Assembly (NCBI GenBank): GCA_001550305.1
Contig: LRTP01000577.1
Span: 1 to 64,000 of the forward strand
Origin: Streptomyces diastatochromogenes
Lineage (GTDB): Bacteria; Actinomycetota; Actinomycetes; Streptomycetales; Streptomycetaceae
Length of the DNA stretch: 64,000 nt
Direction: 5' to 3'
Shown: in pieces, positions 51,865 to 60,561 of the stretch
How the letters are laid out: each line of letters begins with the position of its first letter
How positions within the stretch are numbered: position 1 is the stretch's first letter
Notes under the pieces: model-generated
What the model saw: only the letters and a program-made list of their open reading frames with translations
Databases searched by the model: none
What the model was told of the DNA's origin: nothing
Position numbers and translations under genes: made by a program

Positions 51865-52419
51865 GTGATCGAGGCGGAGTTGAAGGCTCAGGTGCACTCG
51901 CCCGAGGCGGTAATGCGGCAGCTCGACGAGCGCGCCGAGGCCCGTGTCGAGGTGTACCGTGACACGTACTACGACCGGCCGGACGGCTCACTGGAGAAGG
52001 CCGACCAGGAGCTGCGCGTACGGACGGTGCACGGCTCGGACGGCACGCGGACGGTGCTCACCTTCAAGGACGCGACCGTCGACGAGCGCTCCGGATCGAA
52101 GCCCGAGCACGAGACCCGCGTCGAGGACGCCGAGGCGGCGCACGCCATCCTGCGCGGCCTCGGCCACGTCGAGGTCATCGCGTTCGAGAAGCGTTGCCGG
52201 AACTACGCCTTCGAGGCGCACGGCCGGCAGATGCTCGCCACCCTCGTACGCGTCCCCGAGATCGATGGGACGTTCCTCGAGGTCGAGACGATCGCCGACG
52301 AGGACGACGTGAGCGCGGCCTTGGACGATGTCCGCGTGGTGCTCGCCGACCTTGGTATCGGGCCGGAAGACCTGACGAGGGAGGCGTACACGGGCGCGGT
52401 GGCCGCGCACCGCGGCTGA
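51865..52419 (+). CDS. CYTH-domain protein (class IV adenylate cyclase / thiamine-triphosphatase-like)
   Basis: 184 residues from GTG 51865 (AGGAGAGGGG upstream). The signature IEAELKAQV gives the ExExK start of the triphosphate tunnel. VYRDTYYDRPDGSLEKADQE, LRVRTVHGSDGTRTVLTFKD, FEKRCRNYAF and FLEVETIADEDDVSAALDDV supply the other basic and acidic tunnel residues. The enzyme could make cAMP, hydrolyse triphosphate compounds or cleave polyphosphate; which one is not visible. Apparently co-transcribed with the XRE regulator gene. Confidence 0.92.
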   Translation: MIEAELKAQVHSPEAVMRQLDERAEARVEVYRDTYYDRPDGSLEKADQELRVRTVHGSDGTRTVLTFKDATVDERSGSKPEHETRVEDAEAAHAILRGLGHVEVIAFEKRCRNYAFEAHGRQMLATLVRVPEIDGTFLEVETIADEDDVSAALDDVRVVLADLGIGPEDLTREAYTGAVAAHRG

Positions 52420-52497
52420 CGGGGGGGGGCTCGCACAGTGCAGGCGAGGCAGGAGCCCGAGAGCCTTGTCAGGCAGATGGGGTGACCCCGTTGACGC

Positions 52498-52818
52498 TCC
52501 ACCTTGATCGTGGACACCTCGACACTGGATCTTGAGTCCAGGGAGAGGAGTCCCAGGTGGGGACCTGCAAGTACTCGACGGAGTTCCGGGCCGACGCTGT
52601 GGCGTTGGCCCGTTCGTCGGGCCGGCTCGTCTCGCGCGTTGCCGCCGAGCTGGGTGTGAACCACGAGTCGCCCGGCTCGCAGTCTTCCGCTGGCTCGGCT
52701 TCTACAACCACCGTCGCAGGCACTCCGCGATCGGCTACCTCGCGCCGGTCGCCTTCGAACCGAGATCAACTACGCTGGCCATCGCTGCATGACAAACGGT
52801 GTCCACGATCAAGGTGGA
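52498..52818 (+). mobile_element. internally deleted IS3-family element with perfect 21-bp terminal repeats
   Basis: The ends 52498-52518 and 52798-52818 are exact inverted copies (core TGTCCACGATCAAGGTGG). Inside, the OrfA start (KYSTEFRADAVALARSSGRL, VSRVAAELGVNHES) is joined near 52675 to the OrfB end (RWLGFYNHRRRHSAIGYLAP VAFEP) in a different frame. About 321 bp in all: a MITE-like deletion derivative. Confidence 0.85.
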
Positions 52819-53114
52819 AGCCCCGCTGTCGCAGCCGGCGCTGCACGGCTCGTGTCTGTTCCAGCATGTCATCGACGAGCTCGAAGAGCAGGTACTGGGT
52901 CAGCTTGCCCAGGTGGCCGGGAGCGAAGAAACCATCCGCAACCGTGATGGTACGGGTGAGCGTCGCGGTGGCAGACTGGCCTGACAACGGGACCTCTCGT
53001 GGCAGGAAGACTTTAGTCGGTCTCCCGCTTCTACCAGAGGTCCCGATCTCGCATCCCCAAGCTCCCCAGTTGGCAGGCGAGTTGAAGTTTCCTCCGCGCC
53101 CTTGAGTTCGTGGC

Positions 53115-53343
53115 CTTGGGTGATGGGGAGCGTCTGTTGGTAGCGCCGCCCATCGCGCAGGAGAGCCCAGAGGACATTGACACGGCGGCGGGCGAGGGCG
53201 AGGGTTGCCAGAGTGCGGCGCTTGCCCTCGGCGCGCTTGCGATCGTAAAGCCGGCGCGAGTTTTCGCAGTAGCGGATGCTGAACAACGCCGAGGTGTAGA
53301 AGACGCGTTGGAGGCGGCGGTTATATCGCTGGGGACGCCGCAG
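53115..53343 (-). pseudogene. C-terminal fragment of an IS110-family transposase
   Basis: Leftward frame LRRPQRYNRRLQRVFYTSAL, FSIRYCENSRRLYDRKRAEG, KRRTLATLALARRRVNVLWA LLRDGR, the end of IS110/IS116-type transposases. The catalytic DEDD N-terminal domain is absent. From here to 53584 nothing else was recognised. Confidence 0.75.
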
Positions 53344-53584
53344 ATTCTCGCTGGCCGGCCGACGCTGGACCGCCTCGTCCCGGTGATCGACCGGTCCGTC
53401 ACAGCTCTGCGGGCACGGGTGTCTCGATGACGCAACAGCCTCACGGGGGTTCGGTCGAACTCGCGTTCTCTGAACCCGTGTTGATGGGACCGGCCGGCCG
53501 GGAACGCCGCCGCGACGGTGCCGTCTCCCGTCCCGGTCTCCCGGCGTGGGGCGTGGCACCGCCGCGGTGGCGGGGTCGGGTCCG

Positions 53585-54451
53585 TCACTTGATGCCGGTC
53601 GTGGCGATCCCCTGGACGATCTGCCGCTGGAAGACCAGGAAGACCGCGATGAGCGGGATGAAGCCGAGGACCGAGGAGGCCATGACCTCGGCGTACTGGG
53701 GGCTACTGGGGTCCACCAGGGAGGCGAGGCCCACAGGGATGGTCTGGGACTTGGTCTGGCTGAGGACCAGCAGCGGCCACAGGAACGAGTTCCAGGAGCT
53801 GATGAAGGTGAGAATCGCGACCGTGGAGACTGCCGGGCGGCAGATCGGCATGCAGACGTTGGCGTAGATGCGCCACCAGCTCGCGCCGTCGATGCGGGCC
53901 GCCTCGATCAGCGCCGTGGGGATGCCGCGGAAGAAGGAGTGGAAGACGAACACCGAGATCGGTGCCGCGACCGACGGCAGGACCAGTGCCCAGAACGTGC
54001 CGAGCAGGTGGAACGACCGGTACTCGATGAACTGGGGCAGTACCAGCGCCTCGGTCGGCAGCATCAGGCCGGCCGTGGCGACGGCCATGACCAGACCCCG
54101 GCCTCGGAAGCGCAGGAAGGCCAGCGCGAATCCGGCCATCGAGCAGAAGGCCACCGTGAAGATCACGGCGAGCGCCGAGATCACCAGACTGTTGAGGTAC
54201 CAGGTGCCGATCGGATGGTTGTCCCAGGCGGTCGAGTACGCATCCAGCGACCAGCCGCCGGCGAAGATCGACGTGGGGCTCTGGGTGATGGACGCGTCGT
54301 CGCGCAGCGAGGTGATCAGTGCCCAGACGAAGGGCACCAGCCAGATCAGGGCGAACAGGGTCAGGCACACGGCGCAGAGCCGGTTGAAGAGCTTGGCGCC
54401 GTTGACCGCGCCCTTCGGTTCGGCGGGCCGCGGCTGGGTGATGGTGGTCAT
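53585..54451 (-). CDS. carbohydrate ABC transporter permease (MalG type)
   Basis: 288 residues from the ATG at 54451 (GGAGG upstream). Six membrane spans, BPD_transp_1. EAA loop: PTALIEAARIDGASWWRIYA NVCMPICRPA. Second permease of a CUT1 sugar importer, after the MalF-type gene. No ATPase gene nearby; Streptomyces CUT1 systems usually share MsiK. Confidence 0.94.
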   Translation of the reverse strand: MTTITQPRPAEPKGAVNGAKLFNRLCAVCLTLFALIWLVPFVWALITSLRDDASITQSPTSIFAGGWSLDAYSTAWDNHPIGTWYLNSLVISALAVIFTVAFCSMAGFALAFLRFRGRGLVMAVATAGLMLPTEALVLPQFIEYRSFHLLGTFWALVLPSVAAPISVFVFHSFFRGIPTALIEAARIDGASWWRIYANVCMPICRPAVSTVAILTFISSWNSFLWPLLVLSQTKSQTIPVGLASLVDPSSPQYAEVMASSVLGFIPLIAVFLVFQRQIVQGIATTGIK

Positions 54452-54462
54452 GGGTCCTCCGC

Positions 54463-55410
54463 TCAGGCCGCGCTGCTGGTCGCGCGACGGCGCCGCAGCC
54501 CGTACCAGGCCGCCGAGATCGCGACGATGATGACGAAATACACCATGGTGGCGGCAGCGCCGTAGCCACCCCGGTAGGCCGTGAAGCCGGTGTCGTAGAT
54601 GTACTCGATGACCGGTCGAGTGGATTGGTTGGGTCCGCCGCCTAGCAGCTGGTAGATCTGGTCGAACACCTTCAGCGAGGCGAGGATCTGAAGGATCAGC
54701 ACCAGGCTGGTGGTCCGGCCGAGCAGCGGCACCGTGATGTGGCGGATCTGCTGCCAGGGGCTCGCGCCGTCGATCGCCGCCGCCTCGTAGACGTCCGCGG
54801 GGACGTCCTGTATCGCGGCGGTGTAGAGGACGAAGTTGAAGCCGAACGTCCACCACACGGTCATCAGCACCACGGCGGTCCAGCCCCCCGAGGTGCTGCC
54901 GATGAAGTCCGGCACCGGGAGTCCGATGGCGTCGAAGATCTTCGGAATGAGGCCGATCTGCGGGGTGTACATCCACAGGAAGACCAGGGTGACCACGGAG
55001 GACGGCACGACGTACGGCAGGAAGAAGGCGATGCGGTAGAAGAGCCGGCCGCGGCGTATGCGCGAGGCCAGGATGGCGACGCCCAGTGCGAGGATCACCA
55101 GCGGGGGAGTGGTCAGCAGGGTGAAGAGCGCCGAATGCCACATGCTCTCCCAGAAGAGGGAGTCGCCGAGCACCTCACGGTAGTTCGACAGGCCGATGAA
55201 GTCCCCGAGGCCGCTCTTGACGGTGGTGGTGTTGAAGAAGCTCAGCACCACGCCGACGAGCAGTGGGCCAACCAGGAAGAGCAGGTAGACCACGAGGAAG
55301 GGGGCGGTGAGCAGCCTGCCCGCCCGGCGTTCGGACGGGGTGGGTTGGTCGGCGGCGAGGTCCGTGCGGGCTGCGGTGGGCGCCGGTCGCGTCGAGACGA
55401 CGGTCGTCAT
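54463..55410 (-). CDS. carbohydrate ABC transporter permease (MalF type)
   Basis: 315 residues, GGAGG 9 bases before the ATG. Six spans with the EAA loop ADVYEAAAIDGASPWQQIRH ITVPLLG. Forms the channel with the MalG-type subunit 11 bp downstream. Substrate unknown; the GH2 glycosidase and LacI genes nearby suggest a glycoside-derived oligosaccharide. Confidence 0.94.
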   Translation of the reverse strand: MTTVVSTRPAPTAARTDLAADQPTPSERRAGRLLTAPFLVVYLLFLVGPLLVGVVLSFFNTTTVKSGLGDFIGLSNYREVLGDSLFWESMWHSALFTLLTTPPLVILALGVAILASRIRRGRLFYRIAFFLPYVVPSSVVTLVFLWMYTPQIGLIPKIFDAIGLPVPDFIGSTSGGWTAVVLMTVWWTFGFNFVLYTAAIQDVPADVYEAAAIDGASPWQQIRHITVPLLGRTTSLVLILQILASLKVFDQIYQLLGGGPNQSTRPVIEYIYDTGFTAYRGGYGAAATMVYFVIIVAISAAWYGLRRRRATSSAA

Positions 55411-55422
55411 GGTGACTGCCTC

Positions 55423-56766
55423 CTACTTCATCGTGACCGGCGGTCGGGACGTGGTGTACCGCTTCAGGGCGGAGCGCATCGCGGCCGACATGCCCTTGGG
55501 CGTGATCCGCCCGGTGAGCGCCTCGATGACCGTCCCGCCGATCACGCCCTGGAAGTCCGAGCCGGCGCCGGTGTACCAGGCCACCGGGTCGTACTGGGCG
55601 TTGAAGGCAGCCTCGACGTAGTTGCGCTGCGGCGACTGGTCGAGGAACGACTTGCTGTGCTGCGTTGGCAGCCAGGCCGGGATGTGGCCGCCCTCGGCCC
55701 ACACCGCGCTGCTGTCGAGGAGGCTCTTGACGAACTTTGCCGCGTCGCGGGTGCGGGTCTCGTCGCCGCGGTCGTTGCGCGGCAGGATCAGCGCGTGCGA
55801 GTCGGCGTACGCCACCGGCTTCGAGCCGAGCAGTGCCGGGAACGGCACCACGTTGAACTTCAGGTTCTTGACCGCCCGGTACGTCGGGATCTGCCATTCA
55901 CCGTCGAAGAGGAAACCGGCCTTGCCCGTGCTGAAGAGGGCGTTGGCGCCGGCGCCGGTGAGGTTCTTCGGCATCAGGTTCGGACCGGTCAGGCTCTGCA
56001 TGAAGGCGACCGTCTCCTGCATCGCCTCGTCGTCGATGGCAATCTTCGTCCCGGAGTCGGTGACGATCGGGCCGGCGAGGCCGGAGTAGATCATGCTGAA
56101 GAAGCGCCAGGCCGTGGACGGATCGGCGGTGATCGACATGACCGCGCCGAACTGGGCGCCGCCCGCGTCCTTCATCGCCTTCACCGCGTCGACGAAGTCC
56201 TCCTTGCCCTTGAGGGGCACGAGAGCGTCGCCGGCGGAGTTCAGCAGGCCCGCCTTGCGGGCGATGTCCACGTTGTAATAGAGGACGAAGGGGTGCGTGT
56301 CCAGCGGGATCGCGTACACCGTGCCGTCCACGGTGGCCTTCTTCCAGGCCGCCGGGGTGAACTTGTCCTGGGTGACACCCAGCTCCCCGAGGGGGGTCCG
56401 CTCGATCGGCTCCAGTAGGCCGGAGGCGGCCAGCAGCGGAAGCCGCGAGAGGTGGGTGATGCCGACGTCCGGCGGGGTGCCGCTCGCGGTGGCCAGTGCC
56501 AGCTTCGTGTAGTACGGATTGCCCCAGCCCAGGATGGTCGCCTCGACCGTCGTTCCCGGGTTGGCCTTCCGGAACGCCTTCTCCATCAGCACCATGTTGG
56601 CGCCGTCACCACCAGTGAAGAGGTTCCAGAAGATGACATCCGCCGTGTTCGGCTGCGAGCCCGTCAGGCCGGACGCGAGCGGGGAGGAGCACGCCGCGAG
56701 CCCTCCGGTCAGGGCAAGGCCACCGCTGAGGGCAATAAACCGTCGGCGAGCCATCGCTCCGCTCAT
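55423..56766 (-). CDS. carbohydrate ABC transporter substrate-binding lipoprotein
   Basis: 447 residues from the ATG at 56766 (GAGGTG upstream). The N-terminus ARRRFIALSGGLALTGGLAA C is twin-arginine-like with a LAAC lipobox. The mature part is an extracellular solute-binding family 1 protein: DVIFWNLFTGGDGANMVLME, AFRKANPGTTVEATILGWGN, FLFDGEWQIPTYRAVKNLKF. It captures the sugar for the two permeases. An operator-like palindrome lies 60 bp upstream. Confidence 0.94.
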   Translation of the reverse strand: MSGAMARRRFIALSGGLALTGGLAACSSPLASGLTGSQPNTADVIFWNLFTGGDGANMVLMEKAFRKANPGTTVEATILGWGNPYYTKLALATASGTPPDVGITHLSRLPLLAASGLLEPIERTPLGELGVTQDKFTPAAWKKATVDGTVYAIPLDTHPFVLYYNVDIARKAGLLNSAGDALVPLKGKEDFVDAVKAMKDAGGAQFGAVMSITADPSTAWRFFSMIYSGLAGPIVTDSGTKIAIDDEAMQETVAFMQSLTGPNLMPKNLTGAGANALFSTGKAGFLFDGEWQIPTYRAVKNLKFNVVPFPALLGSKPVAYADSHALILPRNDRGDETRTRDAAKFVKSLLDSSAVWAEGGHIPAWLPTQHSKSFLDQSPQRNYVEAAFNAQYDPVAWYTGAGSDFQGVIGGTVIEALTGRITPKGMSAAMRSALKRYTTSRPPVTMK

Positions 56767-56825
56767 AGGGGTATTCACCTCGTTAATTCGATGTGAACTC
56801 GATGGCGCAGACCTTCGCACACGTT

Positions 56826-56839
56826 TTGCAACGATGCAA
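56826..56839 (-). promoter_or_regulatory. LacI-type operator upstream of the sugar importer
   Basis: TTGCAACGATGCAA matches the palindrome at 58344-58357 in 13 of 14 bases. Located 60-73 bp before the binding-protein start codon. The remaining gap to 57155 shows no gene. Confidence 0.65.
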
Positions 56840-57155
56840 TAGATCCATGGGAAGGAGTCCGCCGAGCCGCTGCCTCGACCCCGCCGCCCTTCCCCCGCGA
56901 AGCCGCCGAGCCCAGTTCCACGACCCCTCCGAGACCGATTCCGTACCAGCGGAGTGCGTGGTTCCGGGGTGGCGCACGCACCTCGCCATGCCGGTCAAAG
57001 CTCGGACCACACCGCCTCGAACCCTTGCAAATCGGGCACCTAGGGAGGCGTGTGCGCCGCGCCCCACGCGCCCACCCTGCACCTGCCGGGCCGTCGTCCA
57101 GCGCGACGGGGTCACACAGCGGCAGACGTCACATCGCGCGCGTCGGGCCTGCGGC

Positions 57156-58220
57156 TCAGTCCGGCGCGGGCTCGCGGCGCGAGGACTCCCGGACGACCAG
57201 CCGGTACGGCGTGGTCTCCTGGGGGCCCGCCGCGACCGCTCCGGCCTGCGCGACCTCGCCCGATGCGGCGTCCGCGGGGCCCCCGGGGGACCGCATCTGC
57301 TCCTCCAGCAGGGCCAGCGAACGCTCGGCGATGGCGTCGAGGTCGGGGGCGATAGAGGTGAGCGGCGGGTGGGTGTAGGCCGACTCCTGGATGGCGTCGA
57401 TGCCGACGACGGCGACCTCCTCGGGCACCCGCACCCCGGAGGCGTCCAGGGCCCGCAGCGCGCCGACGGCGAGCGCGTCGTTGAAGGCGAAGATGGCGTC
57501 GGGCAGCGGGCCGTCGCCCTCCAGCAGGTCCCGCACGGCCGCGTAACCCTGGTCCCTGGTCCAGTCCTCGACCGGTACGACCAGCCAGTTCACCCTCCGC
57601 ACCCGGGCCGCGGACATCGCCTGCTCGTACCCCTCGGTGCGCTGGCGGCCGTTCTCGCTGCCGTTGCGGCCGAGCGCGACGATCCAGCGGCAGCCCTGCT
57701 CCAGCAGGTGCTCGACCGCGGTGCGGGAGGCCGCCACGTTGTCGATGCCGACCCGCGGGAACTGGTCGCCGACACTGTGCTCACCCAGCATCACCAGCGG
57801 AAAGTCGGGTTTCTTGGCGGCGATGTCGCTGGCCGGCAGGGTCAGGGCGCTCAGCAGCACGCCGTCGGCGACATTGGTCAGACCGCCCTCGAGAATCCGC
57901 CGTTCCACCTCGCTGTCGCCCGCGGTCGACTCGACGAGCACCGTGATGTCGCGCCGGCCCGCGGCCCGGATGACCGCCTGGGCCAGCTCGGCGAAGTAGG
58001 GCTCGGCGAGGAACGGCACCGCGAGGGCGATGAAGCCCGTGCGGCCCGAGCGCAGGCCGCGGGCCAGGTAGTCCATGCGGTAGCCGAGCTCGTCGAGCGA
58101 GCGCTGCACCTTGGCGCGGGTCTCCGGGCTCACGTGCGAGTAGCCGCTGACCACGTTCGACACCGTCCGCACCGACACCCCGGCGTGCTCGGCCACGTCC
58201 CGCATCCGCACTCTGGCCAT
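57156..58220 (-). CDS. LacI-family transcriptional regulator of the GH2/CUT1 locus
   Basis: 354 residues from the ATG at 58220 (AAGGAGG upstream). HTH and hinge: MRDVAEHAGVSVRTVSNVVS GYSHVSPETRAKV. Effector domain with FIALAVPFLAEPYFAELAQA, DGVLLSALTLPASDI, AIFAFNDALAVGALRALDAS, VAVVGIDAIQESAYTHPPLT. It probably binds the two TTGCA..TGCAA palindromes and releases them with the imported sugar. Confidence 0.95.
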   Translation of the reverse strand: MARVRMRDVAEHAGVSVRTVSNVVSGYSHVSPETRAKVQRSLDELGYRMDYLARGLRSGRTGFIALAVPFLAEPYFAELAQAVIRAAGRRDITVLVESTAGDSEVERRILEGGLTNVADGVLLSALTLPASDIAAKKPDFPLVMLGEHSVGDQFPRVGIDNVAASRTAVEHLLEQGCRWIVALGRNGSENGRQRTEGYEQAMSAARVRRVNWLVVPVEDWTRDQGYAAVRDLLEGDGPLPDAIFAFNDALAVGALRALDASGVRVPEEVAVVGIDAIQESAYTHPPLTSIAPDLDAIAERSLALLEEQMRSPGGPADAASGEVAQAGAVAAGPQETTPYRLVVRESSRREPAPD

Positions 58221-58343
58221 TGGGGCCTCCTTCCCTTCGCGTCGGTACTCAAGGCCTGCCGGTTGGCCTTGATCGGGCGCCCGGCAGGCTCTCAGAGTCT
58301 GCCGCACCGGGGCCCCGCCCCAGCGTCGCATCTCACCAGGGTC

Positions 58344-58357
58344 TTGCATCGATGCAA
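58344..58357. promoter_or_regulatory. LacI-type operator between regulator and GH2 genes
   Basis: TTGCATCGATGCAA is a perfect 14-bp palindrome in the divergent gap; a second, near-identical site lies before the importer operon. Confidence 0.75.
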
Positions 58358-58436
58358 ACGATCACTCATGATGGCAGGGCTTCAAGTCGTAGAAACGCCT
58401 ATGCCGGGAATTCCGGAAAAGGCAGGAGGAGGATCC

Positions 58437-60287
58437 GTGAGCGCGAGCGAGCAGGACGGGACGTATCCGAGGCCGATCCTGCGGCGGGAGCGGTGGCACA
58501 GCCTCGACGGCGTCTGGGAGTTCGGGTACGACGACGCCGGCGAGGGCGAGCGCGACGCGTGGTTCTCCGAGGAGGCGACGGGTGCGTTCGACCGGGAGAT
58601 CACCGTCCCGTTCCCGCCCGAGGCCCCCGCCTCAGGCATCGGCGAGACCGCTCCGCACGCGGTGGTCTGGTACCGCCGGCGCATACCTCACGCCGTTCTC
58701 GCCGTCAGCGGCGGCGACCGCGCGCTGGTGCACTTCGGAGCCGTCGACCACCGGGCCAAGGTCTGGCTGGACGGCCGGCTGGTGGCCGAGCACCTGGGCG
58801 GCCAGACGCCGTTCACCGCCGACGTGACCGATGCACTGCGTCCCGGCGCCGACGCGCACGTGCTCGTCGTCCGCGCCGAGGACAACCCGGTCGACCTGGC
58901 ACAGCCACGCGGCAAGCAGGACTGGCAGGACCGGCCGCACGCGGTCTGGTACGAGCGGACCACCGGCATCTGGCAGACCGTGTGGACCGAGACCGTCGCG
59001 GGTCGGCACGTCACCGACCTGGCCTGGATCCCCGACCCGGCGCGCGGCGTCGAGGCCGAGATCACCCTGGCCTCGGTGCCGGCCGCACCGGTGAACGTGG
59101 AGATCGTGCTGAGCCACGACGGCGAGGTGCTCGCCGAGTCCACCTCCGCGGTACGCACCCCGCGCAGCCGCATCGACCTCGTCGTCCCCGCCCTGCGCAA
59201 CGGCATCGACCGCGAGGACCTGCTGTGGAGCCCCGAGCGGCCCACACTGATCGACGCGCGGGTGACCGTCCGCGACGCCGCCACCTCCGAGGTGCTCGAC
59301 ACCGTCGACAGCTACGTCGGCCTGCGCAGCGCCGGCGTCGGCCGGGGCGCCTTCCTGCTCAACGACCGCCCCTACTATGTGCGTTCGGTGCTCAACCAGG
59401 GCTACCGCCCCGACACCCTGATCGCGAACTCCGGCACCGCCGAGCTGCGCCGCGAGGTCGAGCTGATCAAGGCGATGGGCTTCAACGCGGTCCGTGTCCA
59501 CCAGAAGGCCGAGGACCCCCGCTTCCTGTACTGGGCCGACCGGCTCGGCCTGCTGGTGTGGGGCGAGGCCGGGGCCGCCTACGAGTACGGCGCCGAGGCC
59601 GTGGAACTGCTCACCCGTGAGTGGCTGGACATGGTGCGGCGCGACCGCAGCCACCCCTCGATCGTCACCTGGGTGCCCGTCAACGAGAGCTGGGGCTGTT
59701 CCGACATCGCGAACGACCCGGCGCAGCAGGCCTACACGGTCGCGCTCGCGAACCTCACCCGCGCCCTGGACCCGACCCGCCCGGTCATGTCCAACGAGGG
59801 CTGGGAGCACACCGACAGCGACATCATGGGTGTGCACGACTACTCCTCCGACCCCGAGCTGCTCACCCGCCGCTACGGCGACGCCGCCGGGTTCGAGGCG
59901 CTGCTGGCGTCGCCCGGCCCGGCCGGGCGGACCCTGTCGCTCGACGCACGGCAGACGGAGCGCTACCGTGCCGGTGAAGCCCCGCTGATGGTCACGGAGT
60001 TCGGCGGTCTGTCCGTGAGCGCCGAGGAGGACGAGTTCTCGTACACGCGGACCACCTCCGACACGGAGTACGCCGCCCTGCTCGGTGACATCTTCGGGGT
60101 GCTCCACAAGAGCCCGATCGTCGCGGGCTTCTGCTACACGCAGTTCATGGACACCGCCCAGGAGACCAACGGCCTTCTGTACACGGACGGTTCACCCAAG
60201 CTGCCGCTGGAGACGATCCGCCGCATCGTCACCGGCACCGAGCCCGCCCCCGAGGAGAAGCCCGCGTCCCCGGCCCTGGCCGACTAG
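58437..60287 (+). CDS. glycoside hydrolase family 2 enzyme
   Basis: 616 residues from GTG 58437, which has AGGAGGAGG 5 bases upstream. No signal peptide, so it acts on imported sugar. A jelly-roll sugar-binding domain (ALVHFGAVDHRAKVWLDGRL) is followed by an immunoglobulin-like domain and the TIM barrel. E417 in VPVNESWG fits the acid/base and E521 in MVTEFGG the nucleophile. GH2 includes beta-galactosidases, glucuronidases, mannosidases and arabinosidases; the sequence does not settle which. Its stop codon shares CTAG with the decayed IS630 end, so the native 3' end may have been altered. Confidence 0.92.
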   Translation: MSASEQDGTYPRPILRRERWHSLDGVWEFGYDDAGEGERDAWFSEEATGAFDREITVPFPPEAPASGIGETAPHAVVWYRRRIPHAVLAVSGGDRALVHFGAVDHRAKVWLDGRLVAEHLGGQTPFTADVTDALRPGADAHVLVVRAEDNPVDLAQPRGKQDWQDRPHAVWYERTTGIWQTVWTETVAGRHVTDLAWIPDPARGVEAEITLASVPAAPVNVEIVLSHDGEVLAESTSAVRTPRSRIDLVVPALRNGIDREDLLWSPERPTLIDARVTVRDAATSEVLDTVDSYVGLRSAGVGRGAFLLNDRPYYVRSVLNQGYRPDTLIANSGTAELRREVELIKAMGFNAVRVHQKAEDPRFLYWADRLGLLVWGEAGAAYEYGAEAVELLTREWLDMVRRDRSHPSIVTWVPVNESWGCSDIANDPAQQAYTVALANLTRALDPTRPVMSNEGWEHTDSDIMGVHDYSSDPELLTRRYGDAAGFEALLASPGPAGRTLSLDARQTERYRAGEAPLMVTEFGGLSVSAEEDEFSYTRTTSDTEYAALLGDIFGVLHKSPIVAGFCYTQFMDTAQETNGLLYTDGSPKLPLETIRRIVTGTEPAPEEKPASPALAD

Positions 60288-60526
60288 TTTCCTGCGCCGG
60301 AGATCCGTCGGCAGAATCGGGGCGAGGGAGTCGAGGATCTCTTCGGCTGTCTTTGTCCAGATGAACGGCTTGGGGGCTTCGTTCCAGTCCTTGACCCATG
60401 CCCGGATGTCGGCTTCCAGGGCCTGGATGTTCTTGTGTGCGCCGCGGCGGATCATCTGGTGGGCCAGGTAGCCGAACCACCGCTCGTCGGGTAGGACCGC
60501 TGCATTGCTGCAGCGGTCCCCCCTCA

Positions 60527-60561
60527 GAACCGGCCGTGCCCGATTTCCAGGCAACCGGCTC
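60527..60561 (-). ncRNA. group II intron domain V
   Basis: GAGCCGGTTGCC, then TGGAAATCGGGCACGGCCGG, then TTC: the 34-35-base hairpin with GAGCCG/CGGTTC closing pairs and a GAAA loop that marks the catalytic core. Confidence 0.85.

Noticed and set aside
53546-54565. A long rightward frame opposite the sugar permease
   Set aside because: Acidic, Arg/Gly-rich shadow of the permease gene.
56793-58436. Upstream extension of the GH2 frame across the LacI gene
   Set aside because: It is antisense to the regulator; the strong AGGAGGAGG site fixes the GH2 start at 58437.
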